Below, piece after piece: positions 1-9,866 of a stretch of 46,017 bases of DNA; the first letter of the stretch is position 1; every line of letters begins with the position of its first letter. A program made the position numbers and the translations under genes. Below the pieces are notes generated by a model, which saw nothing but the letters and a program-made list of their open reading frames with translations, was not told where the DNA came from and ran no database searches. Location of the stretch: assembly GCA_027576995.1 (NCBI GenBank), contig JANBQC010000183.1, forward strand, positions 1-46,017, written 5' to 3'. This DNA comes from Dimargaris cristalligena. Taxonomy: Eukaryota > Kickxellomycota > Dimargaritomycetes > Dimargaritales > Dimargaritaceae.

Positions 1-56
1 AGATATGGAATCTGTCGTTGAAAATAAATAGTAGTCGTGTAGCTGCTTAATAATTG

Positions 57-97
57 AAAAAAAAAAAAAAAAAAAAAATTATTTTTTTTTTTTTTTT
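57..97. repeat. A-run followed by T-run (possible hairpin)
   Basis: Twenty-two A residues (57-78) are followed by TTA and then sixteen T residues (82-97), so the two runs can pair as a stem with almost no loop. The following 20 bases are also very T-rich. It could be a relic of a retroposed poly(A) tail next to a T tract, or simple slippage expansion; no element boundary is visible. Confidence 0.85.
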
Positions 98-637
98 ATT
101 TTTATAATTTATTGTATTTTGTTTTACTTGGCTGGTCCCCCGCATGAATGAATAATAAGCCTATAAAAAAATGCCCATGTATAAAATCAGGGCCAAAAAA
201 CCGGGGGATATAATTGGAATTCGCCTCATTGTTCCCCTACGGCCGCCTAATCTCACTCATACTGGGGGCCAGTCAATCGCCTCGCCATTCCCCCTATACG
301 GTAATTAAACTGCCTCACTTACCTCGTCTCCCTTTTCCTCCCCTCCATTTCCATTTTCCCCTCGTTCACTCGTCTAGCAAAGCAATCCAACCACCTGTGC
401 TACCACGCTGGGTTTAAGCCTGCTATTCCCTCTCTGCTCTTACTCCCCCTATCACCTTCATCGGGATAAGGATCAGCTAAGCAGTAGGAGAGTCCCTTCA
501 GCGGACTACTTGGACACTAGCTAGTGCCTCCAGCCCTCCGCATCTCATGGGCAGCTGTCAAAATCTTAGGTGGGGGATAATCCTCTTCTTTATTGCCCAG
601 GTCCGAATTAATAGCGCCGATGGCGACAGCCTAGTGA

Positions 638-658
638 ATATATATATATATATATATA
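638..658. repeat. (TA)n microsatellite
   Basis: About ten uninterrupted TA dinucleotides. Similar short TA tracts occur at 4199-4211, 4710-4725, 15168-15183 and 35052-35060, so this repeat class is common in the intergenic DNA and introns of this window. Confidence 0.9.
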
Positions 659-1291
659 GAAGGCACAGGGGGGGTCCCATCCAACAATGGCAGCCAGGAG
701 CAGCGTATCATATCAAACGGGAAAGTAACCGCCAAGCGGAAGGTGACCAAACCTGGGTAGATAAAAATATTACCACGGCTGGACCGGTAAGAACACCCAC
801 ACCCCCTTTTTGCATCTCCTCCTTCACCTTCACTTTCAAATCCCCCCCATTCGACAATGGATGTCCTCACGCCTAGTTGTGGCCCAACCAACTTGGGCAC
901 TCCCAGCAACGGTCACTGTTCAGGAGTCGCTTGGATTTTTTTTGTCACCATTTATGGGAAGGGATCGACATGATGCACACCCACATACCACCTATATCCT
1001 TTTCGGTACGAGCCAGTGGTAAGGGGAGGATATGTATGGGTGGGTGGGTGAAATTTCGGTTTTCACGCACCAGGGGGCCTAACTAGTGCGATATAATGAC
1101 ATGAGCCGGCGCCGCGAGTGCGGGTGGTTAGTGCATGTCCCCGAGAGAATACCCTGGAACTTTGATATCAATTGGGGAGGTGTTCGCAAGGGGGTTATTT
1201 TCCCCCTTCTCTCCTTAAACGAATAACATCCGGATATAAAATCCTCCACCAGATTCACCAAGTGTGCGTATGTGGATGTAAATGTGGGTGT

Positions 1292-1324
1292 GTATATATA
1301 TATGTATGTATGTATGTATGTATG
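1292..1324. repeat. (TA)n-(TATG)n compound microsatellite
   Basis: A short TA tract runs straight into six tandem TATG units (1301-1324). This is a plain compound simple repeat with no coding context. Confidence 0.9.
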
Positions 1325-4300
1325 GATCGACTACTTATCCCTCATGCATGGCAACGCTATTCGGCTACCGAAGGCTGCCTCTTATTTCTATTCCCTCCCT
1401 TCCCCCCCTTTGGCCAACATCTACTTTTAGATTTATTTCCAACGGGAATGGCCCCAAGTATTAAAGTATGGTGGGAATAGTCCAGCGGGGTTGACGTACA
1501 CACCGGGGCCCGCAGACGGGTCCAAATGGGTATCGGAACGGCTGACATCAGCCAACGATGGCCAAATTTATCATCACTTCGAAACATTTGGAAGACTCCT
1601 AAAACACCTTCAGTTGACCTGTCCGGCACCGGGTCATTGGTCCAGGAGAAATTGTACCCTCTGCCCCTTTCCTCGCCGTCCAACCTTGTGAATAAAGTTT
1701 ATAGAACGGGAAAATCGGCCGAGTTGCTGGCCGATTAAAAGGGTTTATCGTAATCCTGGGTTGATGATTCTGTAGGTGCTCTATATATATTATCTGGTCA
1801 CATGTTGCATAGATGCCTCTCCTCTTCCTCTCATCCAGTCTGCAGCACCCGGGAAAATTCGACTATATAGTTCGGGTGGTTTACTGGATTAGTACAGGTA
1901 TTTGGATGGGGGAGGGGGTAAAACATATGGGAGAAGTTCATCCAAGCTGTATAACGAAACATCCATCAGATTCGGCCAACATTACTAGTTAAAAATACCT
2001 TTCCCATGTATTTTCCCCTACACGTATAATGTAAACCCTTCTATGGCTGGGCCGAATTTCACCCATATCCACCATTTTAGTAGGAAGGGGGATGGCGGAG
2101 GTTCACTCGAAGCAGCCGTCTAGCAAGAAGGCAAGTGGGGGTGTCATAATAAACCCGGGGGAAATCATGGAATCATAAGGCTGCTTCGAGATTGGTCGAT
2201 TTGACCCGTATAGCATAACTTTTCTCCCCCTCTTAGGCCAAGGGGTCCGGCTGGGCCAGATAATGATGGCTTTTTTGAACCATTTTAAGTTCGTGAAACT
2301 GTGGCATGGACCAAACCTGTCTTCCGCACAACGGGAACGTTGCTTTAACTTCATGGCACTGGTGAGACTGGGGCGTGGCCTCTAATTAGCTACACCACGG
2401 GTGGCTGAAAAGTAAGTCGCCTATTTGGGCGCATTTTTTAGACGGATATTCTTTTCTTAAAAATAAGAGATAGAAAATGTCAATGTGTGAGTAGGGGGGG
2501 GGATTTGCCCGTTATGATCCCGTGTTTCCAACTCAATGCCCAGTTTTGGGCTTGGACACTAGACATAGTTTCAGCCGAGGCCCATCCTCCCAGCGCGGCT
2601 CCTCCCCTCTCCACGAGACGAGACGGCTCGATCCTCCTCCTCATTGGAAAACCACTTCGCCCACTGGCTCTTTTCAGCTTACACTGGTTGTCGAACCACG
2701 AGCTCCAATTGATTGTTAAGGGGGATCCGTTTTATTTCCGATGCCCCGAATCCGCCTGGGGTGGAGTTGGCCCCCCCTACTTTGGTATATTAGGTTGATT
2801 AAAGCAAGACGATGAACCCAGCCCAACAGTCCTCCACCGCCTTGGAAGACTACCAGAGGGGGTGACTTTCATTAAATGAATTCCCGTGGACTGTTCATTT
2901 ATTTTATTTTATACGTGGGTGGCTATTAAATTTGATCAGCCGTTCTTCCTGATTCTCCCCTGTTTTTGTGGGCAATCATCGCTACATGTGTTCCATCATC
3001 AATCCCGTTCTTTGGCGGATTATTAGGTAGTGACGCTGCGTCTTTTCCTTTCCTTTTATTTCACTTTCCAGCCCATCCCCCCCTGGTGTAGCTCAGCTCA
3101 GAGTAATTCCCGGCCCAGCCATCTATGTTATTCAATCATTCAATCATTCGTAGTTTCCAAATGAACCAGTAACCTTGTTTCTCCTCCCCCTGCGGTCACT
3201 CCCCCCCATCCCAAACCACCCTTCCGCCGATATATTGTACTGGGCTATCTCTAGTTTCGCCCAACACCCTAAGCAAGCCGCCTTGTCTAAACAATAGGGG
3301 GGAAAAGGCGTGCAGTTTTAGTTATCCTGGAATTTTGGGTTCCAAGTGCCATGCATAGTGGCTGTTTCCCGATTTTCCCCTGGACTGGAATCCGGATTGC
3401 CCTTCGGGGTCACGGGAAATGGGTGTTTTCCCTTAGGTCTACCCCCTAGCCTTCCCTCCCACTGGCCGACACTGAGCTTTCGGGGTGTAATGCACTGTCA
3501 ACCGTGCGTGTCCAGGGGTATCACTAGTTTAATGCTCGTTGTAATGAAATTATGGGTAATAGTCCTTCGAGTATGAACTTTTTTTATTTTAATACTTTTT
3601 ATTTAGAAATATATAGATTGATGTTTCGCTAAAATTATCCATACAGAGGAGGCTGCTGGCCAGTCAAGTTAGGGAATCACTCCAATTTACCGTAGAGGTG
3701 GAAGGGGTCCCCCATCTCGAACCCCGGCTGATTGTCCGATATATGTCTGATTTGGGCCACGAATGGGAGGGCTACACGCTTTAGACTATAGCGGCAGTCT
3801 ATTACCACATCCCCCTCCAGCTCTTATTATTATCATCATTATATGTTAGTTTATTGCCCAAAAAATGATTTCAAAATAAAACCCCCCAAATCGCCCGATT
3901 GGGAAAAGTTGATTGATGCGCCGAGATACACACTGTGTCACCGCCTTGTAACACCCGGAACAATACTCAGCATGTGGTCAGATTTTTCCGGCAGACTATT
4001 AAGAGATGGCTAGAAAAAGGTGAAAACAGGTCAGCGGGGACTAGGTGAGGTTTTTGGGCTGACCACTACTACTAAGCATTCTAGTTCGCATCGTTGGGTT
4101 TAAATAGGGCCAACGGGTAAAGGGGGTGGTCTCCTATTCGCCTGGCCTGTCCCTCTCGATTCACTCGCCTGTATATCAGACATAAAAAACTAACAACAAT
4201 ATATATATATAGCTGCATATGTAAACGCTTCGCACCTATCACTGCTGCCCTTCGTTTCCAGGCCGCACCGAAAGTGACGTGCACGTTGTTAAGAGTGTAG

Positions 4301-5324
4301 CAGTAGAGGTGGTGGTGGGGAGGTGAATGCACGCCTGGATTATGCCGAAGGGTCTCTTCCGCGTCTCCGTTGCACCAGAACCTGCCTTAATCTTCACGGC
4401 GGCCTAATGCATCTGGTATTAGTTATATATTTGGGGGTTTTTTAACTGGCAATGTTCCTTTTATTTAGGGTTCGTGAAAACAAACCCAAAACAGTACAAG
4501 CTTATCGAAATGGTCTGCCACCATCCACACCACACCACTCTTCTCTCCAGCTACTACTCTAGAATCAACCCCTTCGGGTAGGGTGAATTTCGTGGGTAAA
4601 CCAACCTTCCCGATATACGACTATAGGGGGGAGGGACTTGGCCGACAAACATAGAAAATCAGACGAAACAAAATAAGACATGATTTCTTTAGGGTTTCCA
4701 AATGAATACATATATATATATATATGTATGAAAATGACACACCCACATACACAAGGTGATCGGCCAACGCTGAAGGGTTTCTACCCAGTACGATATATCC
4801 TAGGTAAGGGAGGCGCGACCAATGGACATTAGCTTAATTACCACTCACCATCAAAATAAGGGAAATTTCGTAACATGGAAGACCTTGTTCATATAGAGTA
4901 ATGGTGGAAATGATTACTATTTAAGGAAGGAGGGTCAGAAGATGGGAGAGGGGAACATGCTACATTGGTATAATAAGCGTGTATCTGGCCACACATTCTC
5001 TTTGGCCATGGTAGATTGGGGTTAACAGTGGCCAGGACGTCACAAGGATGCCCTTTTAGTGTGCCAGCGTTGGGCTGACTGGCCTCCTCCCCATCATCAT
5101 CATCCCTTTTACTAAATGTCCCCCCCCCTTTTCCGCTTTCTAATCCTAAATTCAACGTGAAACGCCGTCATCGAAGACGTATTACAGGGCTTTTATTCCC
5201 CGCCCCTTCTAGTTTGGCATTCCCGCCCATACACCAAGGCAGGGTTCCGTTTAGTCACATGTAAAAGGCACCTAATGGCCGTTGGTTTTGGTTTTCCGTT
5301 GCTTTGGCCTTGTTTAGGTGGGAA

Positions 5325-5348
5325 TTAGTATTAGTATTAGTATTATTA
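5325..5348 (+). repeat. TTAGTA hexanucleotide repeat
   Basis: Three exact TTAGTA units, then a degenerate TTATTA/TCATTA tail. Read as codons it gives an Ile/Ser/Val-rich start to a 143-codon open frame (5318-5749), which I do not accept as a gene. Confidence 0.75.
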
Positions 5349-7312
5349 TCATTATCACCATTATAATAGCTAAAAGACCCCCTTTCCCCTTCTTCGCTTT
5401 CTCCCAATTTACTTCTATTGGCCCAGGGTCACTCTCGCCCAACAGTTCATCTAAATATGGCCAGGCACACGACAGTCCAAAGAAGCTGGTGCAAAAATTT
5501 GGTGAGCCAGTAGTAGTCCCTCCGCCGTTGACCCAAAAAGATTGGTCCTACCTTAAACATTTAGCCCGAATTGTACTAGCATTGCCCCTTTCGCTGCCAG
5601 GATTATTTTCTCATTGGAACGTAGTTAGGGTTAGTCGAATTTTACACTGGTGGTACAGGTTTCCCTTAAATGTCTCGCTACCATCACTAGAGACTATCAT
5701 GTCCCATTTTTCGTATTGCCGATGGGGAGTTGGTACGAGTTGGCTCTGACCAGTGATGGCCTGTTTATAGAAATAAATCAATGAAAGGGGCGGAGAAACA
5801 AGTGCACATGTCATTAGTAGTGGCCATGGAAACGGAGCATTTGCGAATCAAATTTATGCCAGTGGCAGGCTAGTATAATATAGGATGTCGGGTTTAGTTT
5901 ACTCCCGGTTAGTAAGGGTGGGGGGAAGAAAGTCCCCGTTCGTTAATCCCCCCCTTTGGCCGTAACGAAACACGACTACTGACGCCATGGTTAATGTGGG
6001 AATGTGGATATATGTCCCAGAGTAGGCGAGGGGGGTATTAAACATGGGGGCGGTGGTGTATGGGACGTGGTATCGTTTAACCTACCTAATCGGCTGGCGT
6101 TAATTTGGCCTAATCTGGTCCATGGTTCAACCCCTCAATAGTAATGACAATGCGAGTGGGTAACGAACAATCAGCCCCAAGGCTCAAGCCTAATAAAACT
6201 GCCTTTTGTGGGTCCAGCAGCCTCGTTGTACTCCATTTCTTCTTCTTCCGTCGATTAGTAAGTAGATGGGGTGTGGATGGCCTCAAGTTAACCTAAAGCT
6301 AAAAACCATCAAAGGTTGTTTGCCATAATACCCAAAACCGGCGGCCTTGGGTTAAACAATCGAAATCCAGTGACGGTGCGAGGGGGCACCATTCTTAGTT
6401 TCAGTGTCTTCTACCGCTGCTTCGTCTTTCCCAGCCCACCAGTATGAACCAAACAGACCCAGCCGCTGCATCGAACATAAAGTGGTCTTACTAATAAGTA
6501 GCACGATACCCCATCCCACTGGGAATATACTAATGCAATAACACCATATCCATAAGGCGGCCTCTGCGTTGGCACCATCTTTCAAACTCCCAATCATGGC
6601 CATCCCCTTTGCAGAACTTTTTGTCATTGACAGCCCATGGAGCCAATCCGCTGGGAATATTCACGGTATTACACACCACTCGAGTGTAATAGACAAGCAG
6701 TGTACTCATCCATCCACGGTGCACCAGCGGAGAACGGATAAACGGATAATTACTAAATTACTAGCACCACCCCGAGCAGCTGCACCATTCCCGCACGGCC
6801 CAACCCCTCCCTCTCTTCATTCTTCACCCTCCCCCCCACCAATGTCCCTCCCTAAATTCAGTCCAAGCGGCCAGTGGATCTTCCCTAGCCCGCCAGTGAT
6901 GTAACGAGTTGTACGACCCCAGGAATCAGTCCGTGCAAGGTCAATAATACCTATTAAGTATTCATCTCACCACTGATTCCCGACGGCCCAACAATTATAT
7001 CCTTTCATATCTCGTGCAACCGCTAGGGCCATGAATTGGGTCGCCAAACCCCTGCTGTTGCCACCTACCCGCCCTTCATTTTACCCTGTAAAAAAATGAA
7101 ATACAATGAAAGGGATACACACCAAGGTGAGGTATAGAGGGGGATGGTACCTAGGTGTAATTGCGGCTGAGGCAGGTCGTCTAGAGGGCCGGCCGTGTAA
7201 TATAATCCATGGCTACTCTAGTTCGCATTATCCACGCTGACCTGCTGTCCATGCCTAACCATCCCGAATTTCATCCCAAAAAAGAATATCATAGGAACCA
7301 CTATTCCAAACA

Positions 7313-7351
7313 CATATACATACACACGCACACGCATATCTATATATGTAT
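7313..7351. repeat. CA/TA-rich imperfect microsatellite
   Basis: Alternating purine-pyrimidine tract mixing CATA, CACG and TATA units, about 260 nt beyond the stop of the guanylate kinase gene. No protein-coding sense is apparent. Confidence 0.7.
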
Positions 7352-7613
7352 ATTTGAAAATAAAACACCAATAGCAACAAACACTTAGATCGGTGTACAT
7401 GCATCGGCCATTGCAGTGGGGTACCTCTAACATATTTAGGGTGCCCACTAGGCGCCTTGCGTATATATGTAAAGAAGAACCTCGGGTAGTGAATACCACC
7501 TCTTCCCCTCTCTATGGACCTGGGCGTAGATACCACACGTATTACCGAGGTTGGCTCGAAAGACGTTCCCCCTTGTTGCATGCGAGGGAAGGAAGGTAAA
7601 TTCCATCCCGCAC

Positions 7614-8698
7614 TTATTGTTTCGGTTCACCCAGGATAAAGCGTTCGAGTTCCTTATAGGCGGTTGCGAGATCATCGTTGATGATGATTTTATCGTGGTT
7701 TCCGGGAATGGCCGCGTAGGCCAGTTCCTTTTTGGCCGTGCGCAGGCGCATTTCCAACGATTCGGTGGTTTCCGTACCCCGGGAATTCAGGCGCTCCTCG
7801 AGGGCATCCGGGGACGGCGGCGCAATGAACACGAACCGGGCGTTGAGGTCGGTCTTCTTCACGGAGATGACGCCCTGCATATCGATGTCCAGGATACAGA
7901 TCTTGCCCGCGTCCAGCACGTCCTTCACCGCCTTGATCGACGTGCCGTAGTAGTTGCCGGAGAACTCGGCCGATTCGATGAACTCACCATTGGTCACGGC
8001 CCTCTCAAACTCCGGACGGGTCACAAAATGGTACGAAACACCGTCCTTCTCACCCTCGCGGGGTTGGCGGGTCGTGTCTGAAGAGGCGTGATAGGGGTGG
8101 GGGAGGGTTAAAAAATGGCCATGGATGGATGTGCCAGTAGATGAACATACCCATAGTTTAGCGGTTAGGTATAGGAAATGCATGTATTTAACGGGTGGCC
8201 TACCCAAGGGAAGGAAACAATACTGATGTAGTAATATTAATCATCAATAGGAGGTCATAATAGCGTCTTATCAATCATTTCGCAGTGCGGGTTACTTACG
8301 GGAGACACTAAAGCCAAAAGTGTTGGGATGGTCCTTGAACAGCAGCTTAAGGAGCGTACTCTTGCCGGTACCCGAAGGGCCGGACAGAACAACGGGGCCT
8401 GGGTAGATAGTCAAAGATACAGGCCGAGTCGGTCGTTTTACACAAGGGTTAATAATACGGAACCGAGAAAACAGAGTGTGGGGCCTGGGGTATTCGGATT
8501 CGTGCGGGCCATGCCCTAGCCCTGCATCGTTAGCATCGCCATTCCCCTCTCGGGGACCCGTGGGCACTCTAGGAGCTATTCGAACTCGGGCCAAAAGAGC
8601 CAAGGTAGCCCAGACCAGGTTGGAAAAGGGTAAAGTAGGCGAGGTACACGATACTTACGCTTGGAGGTAGGGGTGGTGGTGGTAGTAGAGCTCGACAT
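7614..8698 (-). CDS. GUK1: Guanylate kinase, 3 exons, 200 aa
   Basis: Cytosolic guanylate kinase: ATP + GMP gives ADP + GDP, the essential step feeding GTP and dGTP pools and the GDP-mannose supply for glycosylation. Exons (minus strand): 8698-8659, 8398-8300, 8077-7614; introns of 260 and 222 nt, both with GTAAGT donors and AG acceptors, and phases that agree (1 and 1). The first exon encodes a short Ser/Thr-rich leader. Splicing then yields [15 protein letters not shown], the P-loop, at residues 14-28, and the second junction restores the GMP-binding [13 protein letters not shown] block. The GMP-binding [16 protein letters not shown] segment, the DIDMQG motif and the C-terminal lid and core follow. 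Length is that of the family (about 190-200 aa). Unspliced, the exons are in different frames, so the introns are needed. The downstream Pin4-like gene lies on the same strand; no functional link is known. Confidence 0.96.
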
Positions 8699-8960
8699 GG
8701 TGCGGAGAGAAGTCGTGAAGAGGGTTGGACGGCGAGGAAAACGGAATAAATAGGAAATCATACAGAACTGCAGAAGTCCAATAAAAGTCAATGGAAATGG
8801 AAACCAAACTGGATGGAAGGTAGAGGGCAAAAAAGTTGGAAGATCAGACCATGCGGACCGCCGGATTGAGAGGATGGGGTGCTGGCCTTCCGAATGTAGA
8901 CAATCTCAGGTAACAATCAAACTGAAGCTTAGATAAAAATATTCATTGATGTGTGATCTA

Positions 8961-9239
8961 TTAGGGTAACTGTTTCATCTCAGCGACTTCATCTTTGCGA
9001 ACATATATCATCAGGTTATTTCGGCGAAGGTGATTAGCCCCCGCTTTATCTTTCCAATAACTCCCCTTCTCTTTCTTTATTATATCCACCATGTAATAAC
9101 CCGACCAACAGTTGGCTAACAGCTCCGGTTCTGAGGCATATCCAATACTCCCCCGAGTTATCGTATCGAATTTAAGAGAGGTCGCCTCCATCAACAGGTC
9201 AATCGGATTCACCTCCTGTTGATTAATGACATTTCTCAT
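8961..9239 (-). CDS. Orphan 92-codon ORF or last exon, unrecognised
   Basis: An ATG-started frame of 92 codons ends in TAA at 8961. It has a balanced, protein-like composition with a charged, Lys-rich C-terminal half (segments such as SGYYMVDIIKKEKG and IYVRKDEVAEMKQLP) and no low complexity. A possible splice acceptor (AATTCAG) at 9251-9256 keeps the same frame open in phase 0, so this could be the terminal exon of a gene whose upstream exons lie in 9260-9860. I could not find them convincingly. No family is recognised and no signal peptide or TM segment is seen. It lies between the start of guanylate kinase and the stop of the Pin4-like gene, so it could also be chance or a decayed fragment. 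Confidence 0.35.
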   Translation of the reverse strand: MRNVINQQEVNPIDLLMEATSLKFDTITRGSIGYASEPELLANCWSGYYMVDIIKKEKGSYWKDKAGANHLRRNNLMIYVRKDEVAEMKQLP

Positions 9240-9259
9240 ACATATACTTCCCTGAATTA

Positions 9260-9866
9260 GATCTATAATAAAAATGGTTTAATGGGGGTTGGGGTGATCA
9301 TAAATGGGGCGAGTTGGGTTGGAACCGCATAACAGAACGAAATGTTCGAATACTTTTTTTGTCTTTACGTAAAACTAGGGACGGTCGGGCTTCCTTGGTT
9401 GGGAATGCCGAGGGCCAGCAGAATCAATCAGGTTTAAGAGGTATGTATAAAGTATAAAAAAAACGATATGGTGTATATGTATTGAAATGGAAGAAGGGGC
9501 GCAGAGAGGGCAGATAACCAGAAGTGGCCGGAACATACATTCAAGGTATGTAATGGTGCAAAGGGGTAAAAAACGGGGAGAGAAGAGGAATAAAGAGGGA
9601 GAGAGAAAGAGAGAGAGTTGGGGGTAGAATATGCTAACCAAATGAATGCACAGGAGGTACATGAAGAACGTCGTCAGATCGAAAGAAATACAGCATCATC
9701 GAGAAGAAATTATACCAAGAAGCCGTAGTAGGGGTCCGCCCCGTACGCCAAGCAGCAGAATCGGTGAATACAAACGACCTAGGTTTGAATAGGCGGGTCG
9801 CTTTGTTTGGGGGGAGAGGGAGAGGTTGTGTGATGCGGGTGGATAGTATTAGACGCCAGCCCGGAT
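9260..9866. other. 3' flank of Pin4-like gene, no gene seen
   Basis: Purine-rich on the plus strand (GAGAGA and AAGAGG tracts near 9580-9620). On the minus strand this is a pyrimidine-rich stretch that probably carries the 3'UTR of the Pin4-like gene. A hydrophobic frame at 9375-9662 arises from the pyrimidine bias (Leu/Phe/Ser codons) and is not supported. Confidence 0.5.

Larger units (their letters stand above)
1..7613. other. 7.6-kb stretch with no supportable gene
   Basis: No reading frame here shows a recognisable domain, and none joins into a phase-consistent multi-exon model. ORFs of 60-143 codons exist on both strands, but many lack an ATG start, overlap each other antisense, or consist of low-complexity codons. 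The stretch contains an A-run/T-run pair, several TA and TATG microsatellites, a TTAGTA repeat and unusually many runs of six or more C or G (near 2497, 3207 and 5122). Isolated GTAAGT-like strings occur (near 2415 and 6255 on plus, 317-322 on minus) without convincing exons beside them. A lineage-specific gene of tiny exons or a noncoding RNA cannot be excluded. Confidence 0.6.

Noticed and set aside
5318..5749. 143-codon plus-strand frame with Ile/Ser-rich start
   Set aside because: It opens at GTG inside a TTAGTA repeat, has no early ATG, no domain and no splice partners. The hydrophobic start is repeat-derived, not a credible signal peptide.
6115..6160. GGTTCAACCCC-like string resembling a tRNA T-arm
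   Set aside because: No matching acceptor stem, D-arm A-box or anticodon arm could be folded around it.
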